Assembly: GCA_947473535.1 (NCBI GenBank)
Contig: CANJFK010000078.1
Span: 1 to 6,142 of the forward strand
Direction of reading: 5' to 3'
Length of the DNA: 6,142 bases
Origin: Legionellaceae bacterium
GTDB taxonomy: Bacteria > Pseudomonadota > Gammaproteobacteria > Legionellales > Legionellaceae
In this document: piece after piece, positions 1-6,036 of the stretch
How the letters are laid out: every line of letters starts with the position of its first letter
Numbering within the stretch: the first letter of the stretch is position 1
Made by a program: the position numbers and the translations under genes
The notes under the pieces: model-generated
What the model saw: the letters and a program-made list of their open reading frames with translations, nothing else
Databases searched by the model: none
Told to the model about the DNA's origin: nothing

Positions 1-1
1 G

Positions 2-127
2 AGCGTCATGCGACATCTGGCGCTGAATTTGCTAAGAAAAGAGCCTGAGTCAAAATTTTCAATCCCTCGAAAAAGGCGAAAAGCAGGCCTTTATGATAAA
101 TATAGGGAAAAGGTGTTGGGAATTTAA
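2..127 (+). CDS. ISAs1-family (DDE) transposase, C-terminal 41 residues (partial)
   Basis: The frame is open from base 2 to the TAA at 125-127 and enters from the left, so the start and the catalytic DDE domain are outside the window. The visible tail contains RHLALNLLRKE followed by a basic stretch (IPRKRRKAG) and ends in YREKVLGI. This is the hallmark C-terminus of ISAs1/H-repeat transposases (pattern RH-ALNLL-E-S-K-I--KR--AG-----Y---VL). The role is cut-and-paste or copy transposition of the element that interrupts the neighbouring amidase gene. Nothing in the fragment shows whether the full transposase is intact. Family assignment is by recalled motif, not by a database search. Confidence 0.8.
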   Translation, partial: SVMRHLALNLLRKEPESKFSIPRKRRKAGLYDKYREKVLGI

Positions 128-1147
128 ACTTTGATGCTCTTGCCCTGTGGTTGCACCGTTTTGTCGCATGATTCTGGTCGCGTTCTGTATTGTTTTTGCA
201 ATGTTTACTGGCATCCTATCAAATGTATCAATGCCATTGACGTTATGCACAATACCAATGTGTTTGTTCGTTAATCCATTCCTCTTCAGAAATGTTGTAT
301 AGGTTTTTACTCGGGGAATATTCAGTGTTTTCGAATCATGCGAATCAGGCAGCGCTATTATATCCAGTAAAATTGCTAGCTCTTGTGTAGTCCGCGCAAT
401 AGGTCCAGCCGTTCCATCTAGATTACCCATGGGGAAAATACCGTGTTGACTAATTAATCCAGTACTCGGACGTAATCCCACTAAGCCGTGAAAGGCAGCT
501 GGAATTCTGATTGAGCCACTGTTATCAGTACCAATGCCAAGTAAAGCAAAGCTATCACTGACGGCAGCCGCTGGTCCACCGCTAGAGCCCCCAGGATTTT
601 TATTGGTATCATAAGCATTACCAATTCTCCCGTTACGGCTGCTGATACCAGACATTCCCCGGGCAAATTCGTCCATGCCTCCTTTTCCTAAAATAATGGC
701 GCCAGCATTACGTAATTTTTTTACTAGGAAAGCATCGTGCACCGGTTGGCTACCTAGTAATGCGTAAGAGCCTGACGTTGTTGTGGTATCAAAAGAATTA
801 ATATTATCCTTCAAAATCACGGGAATACAGTGTAGTGATCCCGACATCCGACCTGTTTTTTCAAACGATAGATCTAACTGCTGTGCTTGCGTTAAAACGG
901 AAGGATTAATCTCATTCCATGCATTAATTGGTGCACGGCTGTTGATGCTTAGGTCATATTTTTTAATACGAGTAAGATACGCTGTTACCAGCTGCAAGCA
1001 GGTGAGTTGATGATTTTGAATGGCGTTATGAATGGAAGTAATTGTCACGGACTCTAGATTAGGTGGGGAAATCACCTGTTGCGATGAGAAGGACGTCTGA
1101 CTAACGAATAATGTGATAAATAAGGGAATGATAGTGCAATATTTCAT
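59..1147 (-). pseudogene. Secreted amidase (amidase signature family), interrupted by an insertion sequence
   Basis: An amidase-signature hydrolase of about 500 residues in the intact family; substrate unknown. Translation from the ATG at 1147 gives 333 genuine residues, then 28 residues read antisense through the insertion sequence to a TGA at 59-61. Visible features are an N-terminal signal peptide (MKYCTIIPLFITLFVSQTSFSS), the catalytic Lys113 in ILKDN, the cis-Ser188 in the glycine-serine loop NPGGSSGG, and the nucleophile Ser212 in TDNSGSIRIPA. The Lys-Ser-Ser spacing (75 and 24) equals that of mammalian FAAH (142, 217, 241). Homology continues to RQNGAT and is lost at base 148. The start at 1147 is preferred over the longer open frame starting at 1213, because the extra 22 residues lie inside the tag remnant, the signal peptide begins at 1147, and GAGAAA lies just upstream. 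The remaining C-terminal part should lie beyond the insertion sequence. All catalytic residues are present, but loss of about one third of the fold makes activity unlikely. Confidence 0.85.
129..147 (+). repeat. Right terminal inverted repeat of the ISAs1-type element
   Basis: The last 19 bases or so of the element, just after the transposase stop codon, ending GATGCTCTTGCCCTG. Read from outside inward this begins CAGGGCAAGAGC, as expected for ISAs1-family ends. The inner boundary is uncertain because the partner repeat is not in the window. The bases that follow (about 148-155, TGGTTGCA) are the predicted target-site duplication, still inside amidase coding sequence. Confidence 0.6.
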
Positions 1148-1163
1148 AGTTAAGTTTCTCAAT

Positions 1164-1544
1164 TTGTATTGGCAGTCCACCCACAAAATCCCAAATATAA
1201 CCTGAGAAATCACCGAGTGCTTCTTTGATGGCTAGATAGGCCTTTGCGTTGGTTATCGTTGATTAAATTTTTAATCGGTTTCGGATGATGCCTGCATTAG
1301 CCATTAATGCCGACACTTTATTTTGATCATAGTTCGCTATTATTTCAGCATCAAAATGATCAAAGCTGGCACGAAAATTATCGCGTTTTTTTTAAATAGT
1401 TAACCAATTTAATCCGGCTTGCATGCCTTCCAGAATTAGAAATTCGACGAGTAGTCTTTCATCATAAATAGGTACACCCCATTCATGATCATGATAGTGA
1501 ACATAGAGTGGGGTGTCATTAACCCATGCACAGCGTGATTTCAT
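1164..1544 (-). pseudogene. tag: tag remnant: DNA-3-methyladenine glycosylase I, two in-frame stops and lost 3' end
   Basis: This stretch has no open frame but translates, in one uninterrupted minus-strand frame from the ATG at 1544, into clear Tag protein. It starts MKSRCAWVNDTPLYVHYHDHEWGVP, followed by LEGMQAGLNWLTI, KKRDNF, ANAGIIRNRLKI, TNAKAYL and YIWDFVGGLPIQ. Tag removes 3-methyladenine from alkylated DNA. Zinc ligands Cys5 and His18, the catalytic Glu39 and Trp47 are recognisable by comparison with E. coli Tag. Codon 51 (1392-1394) and codon 94 (1263-1265) are TAA where the family has Leu and usually Gln. Each is explained by one substitution, and the frame is preserved on both sides. 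Homology ends near codon 127 of about 190, so the C-terminal part with the remaining zinc ligands (His and Cys) is missing. The start is only 30 bases after ssb, suggesting former cotranscription. Identification is strong; non-functionality is a direct inference from the stops and truncation. Confidence 0.88.
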
Positions 1545-1574
1545 CACCAGTCTACACAGAGTCTGTGGCAAGCA

Positions 1575-2051
1575 TTAAAACGGGATATCATCATCCAATT
1601 CATCAAACGCATCTTGCGCTGTCGCTTGTTGTGGCTTTGGAGCCGCCCTACTTGCTGCTGAAGCATGTTGTGGTGCAGATGATTGGGCTTCAGGGTAAGC
1701 GGAGGAGCCTTGTCCTTTGCTATCAAGCATTTGGATATCGGATGCAACAATTTCTGTTGTGTAGCGATCTTGACCTTGTTGGTCTTGCCACTTACGAGTG
1801 CGTAAACTTCCCTCGACATAGAGTTTAGAACCCTTGCGGACGTATTCGCCAGCAATTTCACCAAGACGGTTAAAACACACTACTCGATGCCACTCGGTAC
1901 GTTCTTGTTTATCTCCGGTTTGCTTATCTTTCCAGGTTTCACTGGTAGCAACCGATAGGGTAGTGACAGCATTACCATTGGGCATGAATTTGACCTCTGG
2001 GTCAACGCCAACGTTGCCGACTAGTATGACTTTATTGATTCCGCGAGCCAT
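1575..2051 (-). CDS. ssb: Single-stranded DNA-binding protein SSB
   Basis: Tetrameric OB-fold protein that coats single-stranded DNA during replication, recombination and repair, and recruits partner enzymes through its acidic tip. The 158 residues begin [20 protein letters not shown]. The OB fold spans about 1-112, with the DNA-stacking aromatics Trp40, Trp54, Phe60 and Trp88 at the same numbers as in E. coli. A Gln/Ala/Ser-rich disordered linker (about 113-147) follows, ending in the conserved tip DDDIPF. The total is shorter than the 178 residues of E. coli SSB because the linker is shorter. A good ribosome site (GGAGA, 2056-2060) lies 4 bases before the ATG. It follows radC on the same strand after 77 bases that contain a promoter candidate, and precedes the tag remnant. 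It is intact, and its essential role contrasts with the decayed genes next to it. Confidence 0.97.
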   Translation of the reverse strand: MARGINKVILVGNVGVDPEVKFMPNGNAVTTLSVATSETWKDKQTGDKQERTEWHRVVCFNRLGEIAGEYVRKGSKLYVEGSLRTRKWQDQQGQDRYTTEIVASDIQMLDSKGQGSSAYPEAQSSAPQHASAASRAAPKPQQATAQDAFDELDDDIPF

Positions 2052-2086
2052 TATTTCTCCGTTATTTTGCGATAGTTAGAATCTAT

Positions 2087-2092
2087 AGTATA
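2087..2092 (-). promoter_or_regulatory. Possible ssb promoter (-10 element)
   Basis: In the 77-base gap between radC and ssb the minus strand reads TATACT, five of six bases of the sigma-70 -10 consensus, about 35 bases before the ssb ATG. The region is very AT-rich (TATAGGTATACTATAG). No convincing -35 hexamer is present at 16-18 bases upstream (best is TACGAA), so ssb could also depend on readthrough from radC. I see no LexA-type CTG-N10-CAG box here. Confidence 0.35.
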
Positions 2093-2128
2093 CCTATAAT
2101 TGGCTGTGTTTCGTAGTATCTGAAAGGA

Positions 2129-2812
2129 TTAATTACAAGTCCATTTGGTTTCACTCATAATAGAATAAACCTCGTTATCACCAATGACCAAATGATCTAA
2201 TAACCGCGTATCGACTAGGTCAAATGCCTGTTTTAAACGCGCCGTAACGGCTATGTCATGATGGCTTGCATCTGATAATCCAGAGGGGTGATTGTGAGCA
2301 AGAATGAGTGCGGCGGCATTGTGCTTTAAAATACGCTCGATGATAGGTCTTGGATGAATGTTGGCGGCATCAATCGTTCCATTGAATAATTCCTCGTAAC
2401 TTAGAACACGGTGTTGGCTGTCAAGAAAAAGGGCGACAAACGTTTCATTTTTTTTATCACGCAACTGCCGTTTAAGAAACGAATACGTTTGTTTGGCGCT
2501 CGTTAACGGCGTATTTTTTTGCAACGTAATAAAATCACTACGCCGGCACATTTCCCGTACTGCTTGCAACTGTATATAGCGAACTGGCCCCAGGCCGGGC
2601 ACTTGTTGGAAGGTCGCTAAATCGGTGTTAAGCAGGGTGCGCATGTCCCCAAAATGTTTGATGAGATCATGAGCTAATTGCATACAGGATTTTTTAGCGT
2701 GACCCGAACTGATAAACACGGCCAATAATTCTACATCAGAGAGGTTTTGGGCGCCGGATGTTAATAGTTTTTCACGCACGCGCAGTTCGCGTGTTGGATG
2801 TTGGACTGTCAT
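2129..2812 (-). CDS. radC: RadC family protein (UPF0758, JAB/MPN domain)
   Basis: A widely conserved protein with a metal-binding JAB1/MPN-type domain. The historical link to DNA repair in E. coli is disputed and the biochemical role is not settled. The 227-residue length is usual for the family. The N-terminal part (about 10-90) carries REKLLTSGAQNLSDVELLAVFISSG and a helix-hairpin-helix-like segment around 66-82 (FQQVPGLGPVRY). The C-terminal JAB domain (about 105-225) has the metal-site pattern with His173, His175 and Asp186 in AHNHPSG...HHD and an upstream Glu123 in NETF. The ribosome site AAAGGA (about 2819-2824) lies 6-7 bases before the ATG. The gene diverges from coaBC, the arrangement also found in E. 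coli and Pseudomonas, and is followed by ssb on the same strand. No defects are seen. Confidence 0.95.
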   Translation of the reverse strand: MTVQHPTRELRVREKLLTSGAQNLSDVELLAVFISSGHAKKSCMQLAHDLIKHFGDMRTLLNTDLATFQQVPGLGPVRYIQLQAVREMCRRSDFITLQKNTPLTSAKQTYSFLKRQLRDKKNETFVALFLDSQHRVLSYEELFNGTIDAANIHPRPIIERILKHNAAALILAHNHPSGLSDASHHDIAVTARLKQAFDLVDTRLLDHLVIGDNEVYSIMSETKWTCN

Positions 2813-2876
2813 TTTTATTCCTTTATGACGATGTTTATGGTTTGATCAGGGTTATTCTCATCAAAAAAGGATGACT
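2813..2876. promoter_or_regulatory. Divergent intergenic region between radC and coaBC
   Basis: These 64 bases must hold the start signals for both directions. For radC (minus strand) a weak pair is TTGATG with CATAAA about 19 bases later. For coaBC (plus strand) TATTCT at 2853-2858 could be a -10, but no good -35 is visible at the right distance. The two possible promoters would overlap face to face. The hexamer assignments are weak and only the general placement is supported. Confidence 0.35.
2864..2870 (+). promoter_or_regulatory. Ribosome binding site that selects the coaBC start at 2877
   Basis: The purine run AAAAAGG ends directly against the upstream ATG at 2871, leaving no spacer, so that ATG is unlikely to initiate. 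The in-frame ATG at 2877 has a normal 6-base spacer. Starting at 2877 also puts the CoaB residues at the same numbers as in the E. coli enzyme (Asn210, Lys289). Confidence 0.6.
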
Positions 2877-4082
2877 ATGCAAGATTTTGCTAATAAAAAT
2901 ATAGTGTTAGGTATTTGTGGGGGTATTGCTGCATATAAGTCGGCTTATTTGGTACGTGAATTGACGCGATTAGGTGCCTGCTTGCGCGTCGTGATGACGG
3001 CGTCAGCCCAGCAGTTTATTACGCCAATGACACTACAAGCGTTGAGTGGCCAGGACGTGCGGTGTGATCTTTTTGATTCTCAAGCTGAGCGTGCCATGGG
3101 GCATATTGAGTTGGCGCGGTGGGCTGATTACTTGTTGATTGCGCCTGCGACGGCGAATTGTTTGGCAAAAATGGCGCAAGGTTTAGCGGATGATTTGCTG
3201 TCTACGCTCTACTTGGTAGCAGAAACCCCGGTGATTGTGTGCCCTGCGATGAATCGTAGCATGTGGGCTCATCCTGCGACGCAAGCGAATTGCAAGCAGC
3301 TTGTGGCGCGTGGCGTTGTGATCGTTGGCCCGGAGGAGGGCTCACAAGCCTGCGGAGAGCAGGGCTTCGGACGGGTGAGTGAGGCTGACCATATTATCAG
3401 TGCATTGCGTCTGCATGATGTGAATCAATTATTAGTCGGTCAACGAGTACTTATTACAGCGGGCCCAACACACGAAGCGATTGATCCAGTGCGTTATATA
3501 AGTAATCGGAGTTCAGGTAAAATGGGCTATGCCCTGGCGCAGGCGGCGCTAATGGCCGGAGCACATGTTACACTAATCAGTGGACCGAGTGCTCTTACAC
3601 CACCGGCGGGGATAGTGTTTCGCCGCGTCACTTCAGCGCACACTATGTTGAATGCGGTAATGGAGCATCTACAATCAGGGATGATTTTCATAGGGGCAGC
3701 GGCGGTTGCGGATTATCATGTAAGCGCTCCGGCATTGGAGAAGCTTAAAAAAAATAAAAACGCTACATTAACGTTGGCTTTAACAGCTAACCCAGACATT
3801 TTGGCAACTGTTGCGGCAAGCGGGACGCCGTCATTTGTGGTTGGATTTGCTGCTGAAACAACGGATGTTATCCAACAAGCATCTGAAAAATTACGCGCAA
3901 AAAAATTGGATATGATCATTGCGAATCAAGTGGGTGATGAACTCGGTTTTGATCGCGATGACAATCAAGTCACTATTTTAACTAAACATAGACAAATTGA
4001 ATTGCCATTGACTCATAAAACAAGACTGGCCGGACAAATTATTGCAATCCTTGCTGCAACTCTGCAAAATGGCGAGCAGTGA
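2877..4082 (+). CDS. coaBC: Bifunctional CoaBC: phosphopantothenoylcysteine synthetase/decarboxylase
   Basis: Cytosolic flavoprotein (also called Dfp) that joins 4'-phosphopantothenate to cysteine using CTP (CoaB) and then decarboxylates the product to 4'-phosphopantetheine (CoaC), two steps of coenzyme A synthesis. From the preferred start at 2877 it has 401 residues; the ATG at 2871 would add two. The CoaC half (about 1-185) has the flavin-binding start IVLGICGGIAAYKSA, catalytic His76 in HIELARWAD, PAMN with Asn126, and Cys159 in the lid GSQACGE. The CoaB half (about 188-401) has VLITAGPTHEAIDPVRYISN with Asn210 followed by RSSGKMG, AAVADY, Lys289 in EKLKK, and TANPDIL. All key residues of both activities are present. 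It is the first gene of an operon with dut (21-base gap) and algC, and diverges from radC. Confidence 0.97.
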   Translation: MQDFANKNIVLGICGGIAAYKSAYLVRELTRLGACLRVVMTASAQQFITPMTLQALSGQDVRCDLFDSQAERAMGHIELARWADYLLIAPATANCLAKMAQGLADDLLSTLYLVAETPVIVCPAMNRSMWAHPATQANCKQLVARGVVIVGPEEGSQACGEQGFGRVSEADHIISALRLHDVNQLLVGQRVLITAGPTHEAIDPVRYISNRSSGKMGYALAQAALMAGAHVTLISGPSALTPPAGIVFRRVTSAHTMLNAVMEHLQSGMIFIGAAAVADYHVSAPALEKLKKNKNATLTLALTANPDILATVAASGTPSFVVGFAAETTDVIQQASEKLRAKKLDMIIANQVGDELGFDRDDNQVTILTKHRQIELPLTHKTRLAGQIIAILAATLQNGEQ

Positions 4083-4093
4083 GACAAATGAAT

Positions 4094-4099
4094 GAGGAA
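4094..4099 (+). promoter_or_regulatory. Ribosome binding site that selects the dut start at 4104
   Basis: GAGGAA stands 4 bases before the ATG at 4104. The in-frame ATG at 4092 overlaps this site and has no purine-rich element at a proper distance, and the ATG at 4088 is in another frame. Starting at 4104 gives [15 protein letters not shown], which aligns with the E. coli Dut N-terminus. Confidence 0.7.
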
Positions 4100-4103
4100 T
4101 ACT

Positions 4104-4562
4104 ATGGAACAAGCTATTCAAATAAAAATCCTTGATGCAAGGGTAGGAGACTCCATTCCGTTGCCTGCTTATGCAACACTAGGATCAGCAGGTCTTGATC
4201 TTCGTGTTTGTATCGATGAACCGTTGCAAATCGCAGCGCATGAAACGGTTTTACTGCCGACGGGTCTCGCAATTTATATTGCTGACCCAATGCTCGCCGC
4301 TGTTATTTTGCCTCGCTCAGGACTTGGGCACAAACATGGTATTGTTTTGGGTAATTTAGTCGGCTTGATTGATTCAGATTACCAAGGGGAATTAAAAATT
4401 TCATGTTGGAATCGTAATCAGGAGCATTTTACGATAAACCCAGGTGATCGTATTGCGCAATTGGTTTTTTTACCAGTGGTTCGAGCTGCTTTTTCAGTTG
4501 TTGATTCATTTGTTGAAACCCGTCGCGGTGAAGATGGATTTGGTAGTTCAGGGAGGCAGTAA
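4104..4562 (+). CDS. dut: dUTP pyrophosphatase (dUTPase)
   Basis: Homotrimeric enzyme that hydrolyses dUTP to dUMP and pyrophosphate, keeping uracil out of DNA and supplying the thymidylate precursor. From the chosen start it has 152 residues, against 151 in E. coli. All five family motifs are present in order: GSAGLDL (27-33), PRSGLG (70-75), [11 protein letters not shown] (87-97) with catalytic Asp90, [10 protein letters not shown] (113-122), and the flexible C-terminal arm [10 protein letters not shown] (141-150) whose Phe146 closes over the base. The sequence is very close to the enterobacterial type, including [20 protein letters not shown]. It lies 21 bases after coaBC, and its TAA directly abuts the ATG of the next gene, so the three are surely cotranscribed. 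An in-frame upstream ATG at 4092 would add four residues but lacks a ribosome site. Confidence 0.97.
   Translation: MEQAIQIKILDARVGDSIPLPAYATLGSAGLDLRVCIDEPLQIAAHETVLLPTGLAIYIADPMLAAVILPRSGLGHKHGIVLGNLVGLIDSDYQGELKISCWNRNQEHFTINPGDRIAQLVFLPVVRAAFSVVDSFVETRRGEDGFGSSGRQ
4551..4556 (+). promoter_or_regulatory. Ribosome binding site for algC inside the dut 3' end
   Basis: GGGAGG, coding for the Gly-Arg near the end of Dut, lies 6 bases before the ATG at 4563. With stop and start directly abutting (TAAATG), a ribosome finishing dut could reinitiate at once, so translational coupling is likely. Confidence 0.65.
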
Positions 4563-5963
4563 ATGAGAAGAGAGCAACGTTATCAACTTAAACAAGTTGA
4601 CCGAGAAGTGTTTAGAGCATACGACATTCGTGGCATTATTGGCGAGCAGTTAGACGAGCATGCATTCTATAGCATTGCTAAAGCAATTAGCTGCCGGTTA
4701 CACGCATTAGGGCGATCAGACATTCTGCTTGCGCGTGATGGTCGTTTAACAAGCGAAAGTTTGGCAAATGCACTAAAACATGGCTTATTAGATAGTGGGA
4801 TCAATGTCGTTGATTTAGGTGCTGTTGCGACGCCTGTCATGTATTTTGCAACCCATGTTCATGGTATTGATAGTGGATTAATGGTGACCGGAAGTCATAA
4901 TCCAGCTGACTATAATGGGATCAAAATGGTACTTGCCGGTACGACGCTAGCAGAGGCGGAGATACATACATTATATGAGTCAGTCGTAGCCGGTGAGTCG
5001 ATTAGTGGACAGGGGCAAGATCAATACTTCGATATTATGGGTGCCTACGTTCAACGTATTGTTAGTGATATTAAACTGAAGCGACGTTTAAAAGTTGTTG
5101 TGGATTGCGGTAATGGCATTGCCGGCGCTATGATTCCTCAACTTATCGAACAATTGGGGTGCGATGTTATCCCACTGTATTGTGAAGTGGATGGCCGTTT
5201 TCCAAATCATCACCCCGATCCAACGGTTGAGGCAAATTTAGCTGATTTGAAAACTACCGTGGCTAAACACCAAGCCGATATTGGTTTAGCGTTTGATGGC
5301 GATGCTGACCGATTAGGCGTTATTACCAATAAGGGTGAGCTTATTTGGCCTGATCGTTTGATGATGTTTTACGCGCGAGAGCTACTGAAACAGAATCAAG
5401 GCGCGACCATAGCCTATGATGTTAAATGCTCTAGCCATTTGACAGAAGTGATTATCGCCGCGGGCGGTGTTGCCAAAATGTGTCCAACGGGACACTCCAT
5501 TGTTAAGAACGTCATGAAGCAAGAGCATGCCATCCTTGCTGGAGAAATGAGTGGGCATATTTTCTTTAAAGATCGTTGGTATGGCTTTGATGACGCACTT
5601 TATAGTGCCTGTCGGTTGTTAGAAATTTTAAGTGCCTCATCACAACAGATTAGTGATCAATTTGCCGCTATTCCTAACAGTGTGAATACACCTGAAATAA
5701 AAATCCCCATTGTTGACGAGAAAAAATTTGCATTTATGCAACGATTTAAGGATCTCGCGAGTTTTCCCAATGCGAAATTGATAACAATCGATGGATTACG
5801 TGTCGAATTTGAACATGGTTGGGGATTATTACGTGCTTCGAACACGACACCCTGTTTAGTCGCTCGATTTGAAGCGAGAGATGATCTCAGCCTTAATAAA
5901 ATCCAGGCGTTATTTAAATTGCAATTACAGGCAATGGGTGGGGAATTAGTGATTCCTTTTTAA
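4563..5963 (+). CDS. algC: Phosphomannomutase/phosphoglucomutase (AlgC/ManB type)
   Basis: Alpha-D-phosphohexomutase that moves the phosphate between C6 and C1 of mannose or glucose, feeding GDP-mannose and UDP-glucose for polysaccharide and lipopolysaccharide synthesis. The 466 residues are the usual length. The protein begins with FRAYDIRGIIGEQL (17-30), typical of AlgC. The phosphoserine loop is VTGSHNPADYNGIK with Ser111; the magnesium loop is DGDADR with Asp245, Asp247 and Asp249; the sugar-binding loop is GEMSGHIFF (327-335), where GEMSGH is the PMM/PGM signature; and the phosphate-binding loop is RASNTTP (424-430). Four-domain order is kept and no residue is missing. It is the third gene of the coaBC-dut-algC operon, the same order as in Pseudomonas aeruginosa. 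Substrate breadth cannot be fixed from sequence, and a dedicated ManB or PGM role is possible. Confidence 0.93.
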   Translation: MRREQRYQLKQVDREVFRAYDIRGIIGEQLDEHAFYSIAKAISCRLHALGRSDILLARDGRLTSESLANALKHGLLDSGINVVDLGAVATPVMYFATHVHGIDSGLMVTGSHNPADYNGIKMVLAGTTLAEAEIHTLYESVVAGESISGQGQDQYFDIMGAYVQRIVSDIKLKRRLKVVVDCGNGIAGAMIPQLIEQLGCDVIPLYCEVDGRFPNHHPDPTVEANLADLKTTVAKHQADIGLAFDGDADRLGVITNKGELIWPDRLMMFYARELLKQNQGATIAYDVKCSSHLTEVIIAAGGVAKMCPTGHSIVKNVMKQEHAILAGEMSGHIFFKDRWYGFDDALYSACRLLEILSASSQQISDQFAAIPNSVNTPEIKIPIVDEKKFAFMQRFKDLASFPNAKLITIDGLRVEFEHGWGLLRASNTTPCLVARFEARDDLSLNKIQALFKLQLQAMGGELVIPF

Positions 5964-5968
5964 CGGAT

Positions 5969-5980
5969 TTTGTTAACAAA
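5969..5980 (+). repeat. 12-bp perfect palindrome TTTGTTAACAAA
   Basis: A perfect palindrome starting 5 bases after the algC stop. It contains the -35 candidate of the downstream gene, so it could be an operator half. It is too AT-rich and has no loop or following T-run, so it is not a convincing intrinsic terminator. Its core GTTAAC resembles the arms of the second inverted repeat 30 bases further on. Confidence 0.5.
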
Positions 5981-6002
5981 TACTTGAATGATGGACTATA
6001 GT
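5973..6002 (+). promoter_or_regulatory. Sigma-70-type promoter for the DUF3309 gene
   Basis: TTAACA at 5973-5978 (five of six of the -35 consensus) and TATAGT at 5997-6002 (five of six of the -10 consensus) are separated by 18 bases. Transcription would start near 6009, giving a leader of about 28 bases with a good ribosome site. This indicates that the small gene is transcribed separately from the coaBC-dut-algC operon, although no terminator is seen between them. Confidence 0.55.
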
Positions 6003-6020
6003 TAATATGTACATTAACTA
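5999..6020 (+). repeat. Inverted repeat (8-bp arms, 6-bp spacer) overlapping the promoter
   Basis: TAGTTAAT at 5999-6006 and ATTAACTA at 6013-6020 are perfect inverted copies around ATGTAC. The left arm overlaps the -10 candidate and the expected transcription start falls inside, a usual place for a repressor operator. Binding protein unknown. As RNA it could also form a weak AT-rich hairpin just before the ribosome site. Confidence 0.5.
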
Positions 6021-6036
6021 ATCAAGGAAGAACATC

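Larger units (their letters stand above)
1..147 (+). mobile_element. 3' end of an ISAs1-family insertion sequence (partial)
   Basis: The right end of an insertion sequence that continues past the left edge of the window. It holds the last 41 codons of an ISAs1/H-repeat type transposase, stopping at 125-127, and then about 20 bases of non-coding end sequence terminating in GCCCTG at 142-147. ISAs1-family elements typically end in CAGGG-type inverted repeats and make short target duplications of about 8-10 bp; that is family knowledge. The boundary at 147/148 is supported independently, because the minus-strand amidase homology runs up to exactly this point and is then replaced by unrelated residues. 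The matching left end and the second target-site copy lie outside the window. The exact ISAs1 subgroup cannot be told from the fragment. Confidence 0.82.

Noticed and set aside
783..1010. Plus-strand open frame of 75 codons inside the amidase.
   Set aside because: Antisense shadow of the amidase; no recognisable protein features.
1148..1213. Longer amidase start at 1213 adding 22 N-terminal residues.
   Set aside because: The extra residues lie in the tag remnant in another frame, and the signal peptide begins at the ATG at 1147.
1385..1397. An A8 run at the first tag stop (minus strand) could allow slippage that rescues the gene.
   Set aside because: The frame is already correct on both sides of the TAA, so slippage would break it, and a second TAA plus the 3' truncation remain.
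1555..1567. Inverted repeat CACAGA-G-TCTGTG just after ssb as an intrinsic terminator.
   Set aside because: The stem is only 5-6 bp with a tiny loop, and no T-run follows on the minus strand.
1544..1864. Minus-strand open frame of 106 codons overlapping the 3' half of ssb, and similar plus-strand frames at 1526-1828 and 1834-2079.
   Set aside because: These are shadows of ssb in other frames, with no domain pattern or ribosome site; ssb is unambiguous.
2095..2100. Perfect TATAAT on the plus strand between ssb and radC.
   Set aside because: It would drive antisense transcription into radC; no -35 element at proper spacing and the region is simply AT-rich.
5964..5985. Intrinsic terminator after algC.
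   Set aside because: The TTTGTTAACAAA palindrome has no GC stem, no loop and no trailing T-run.
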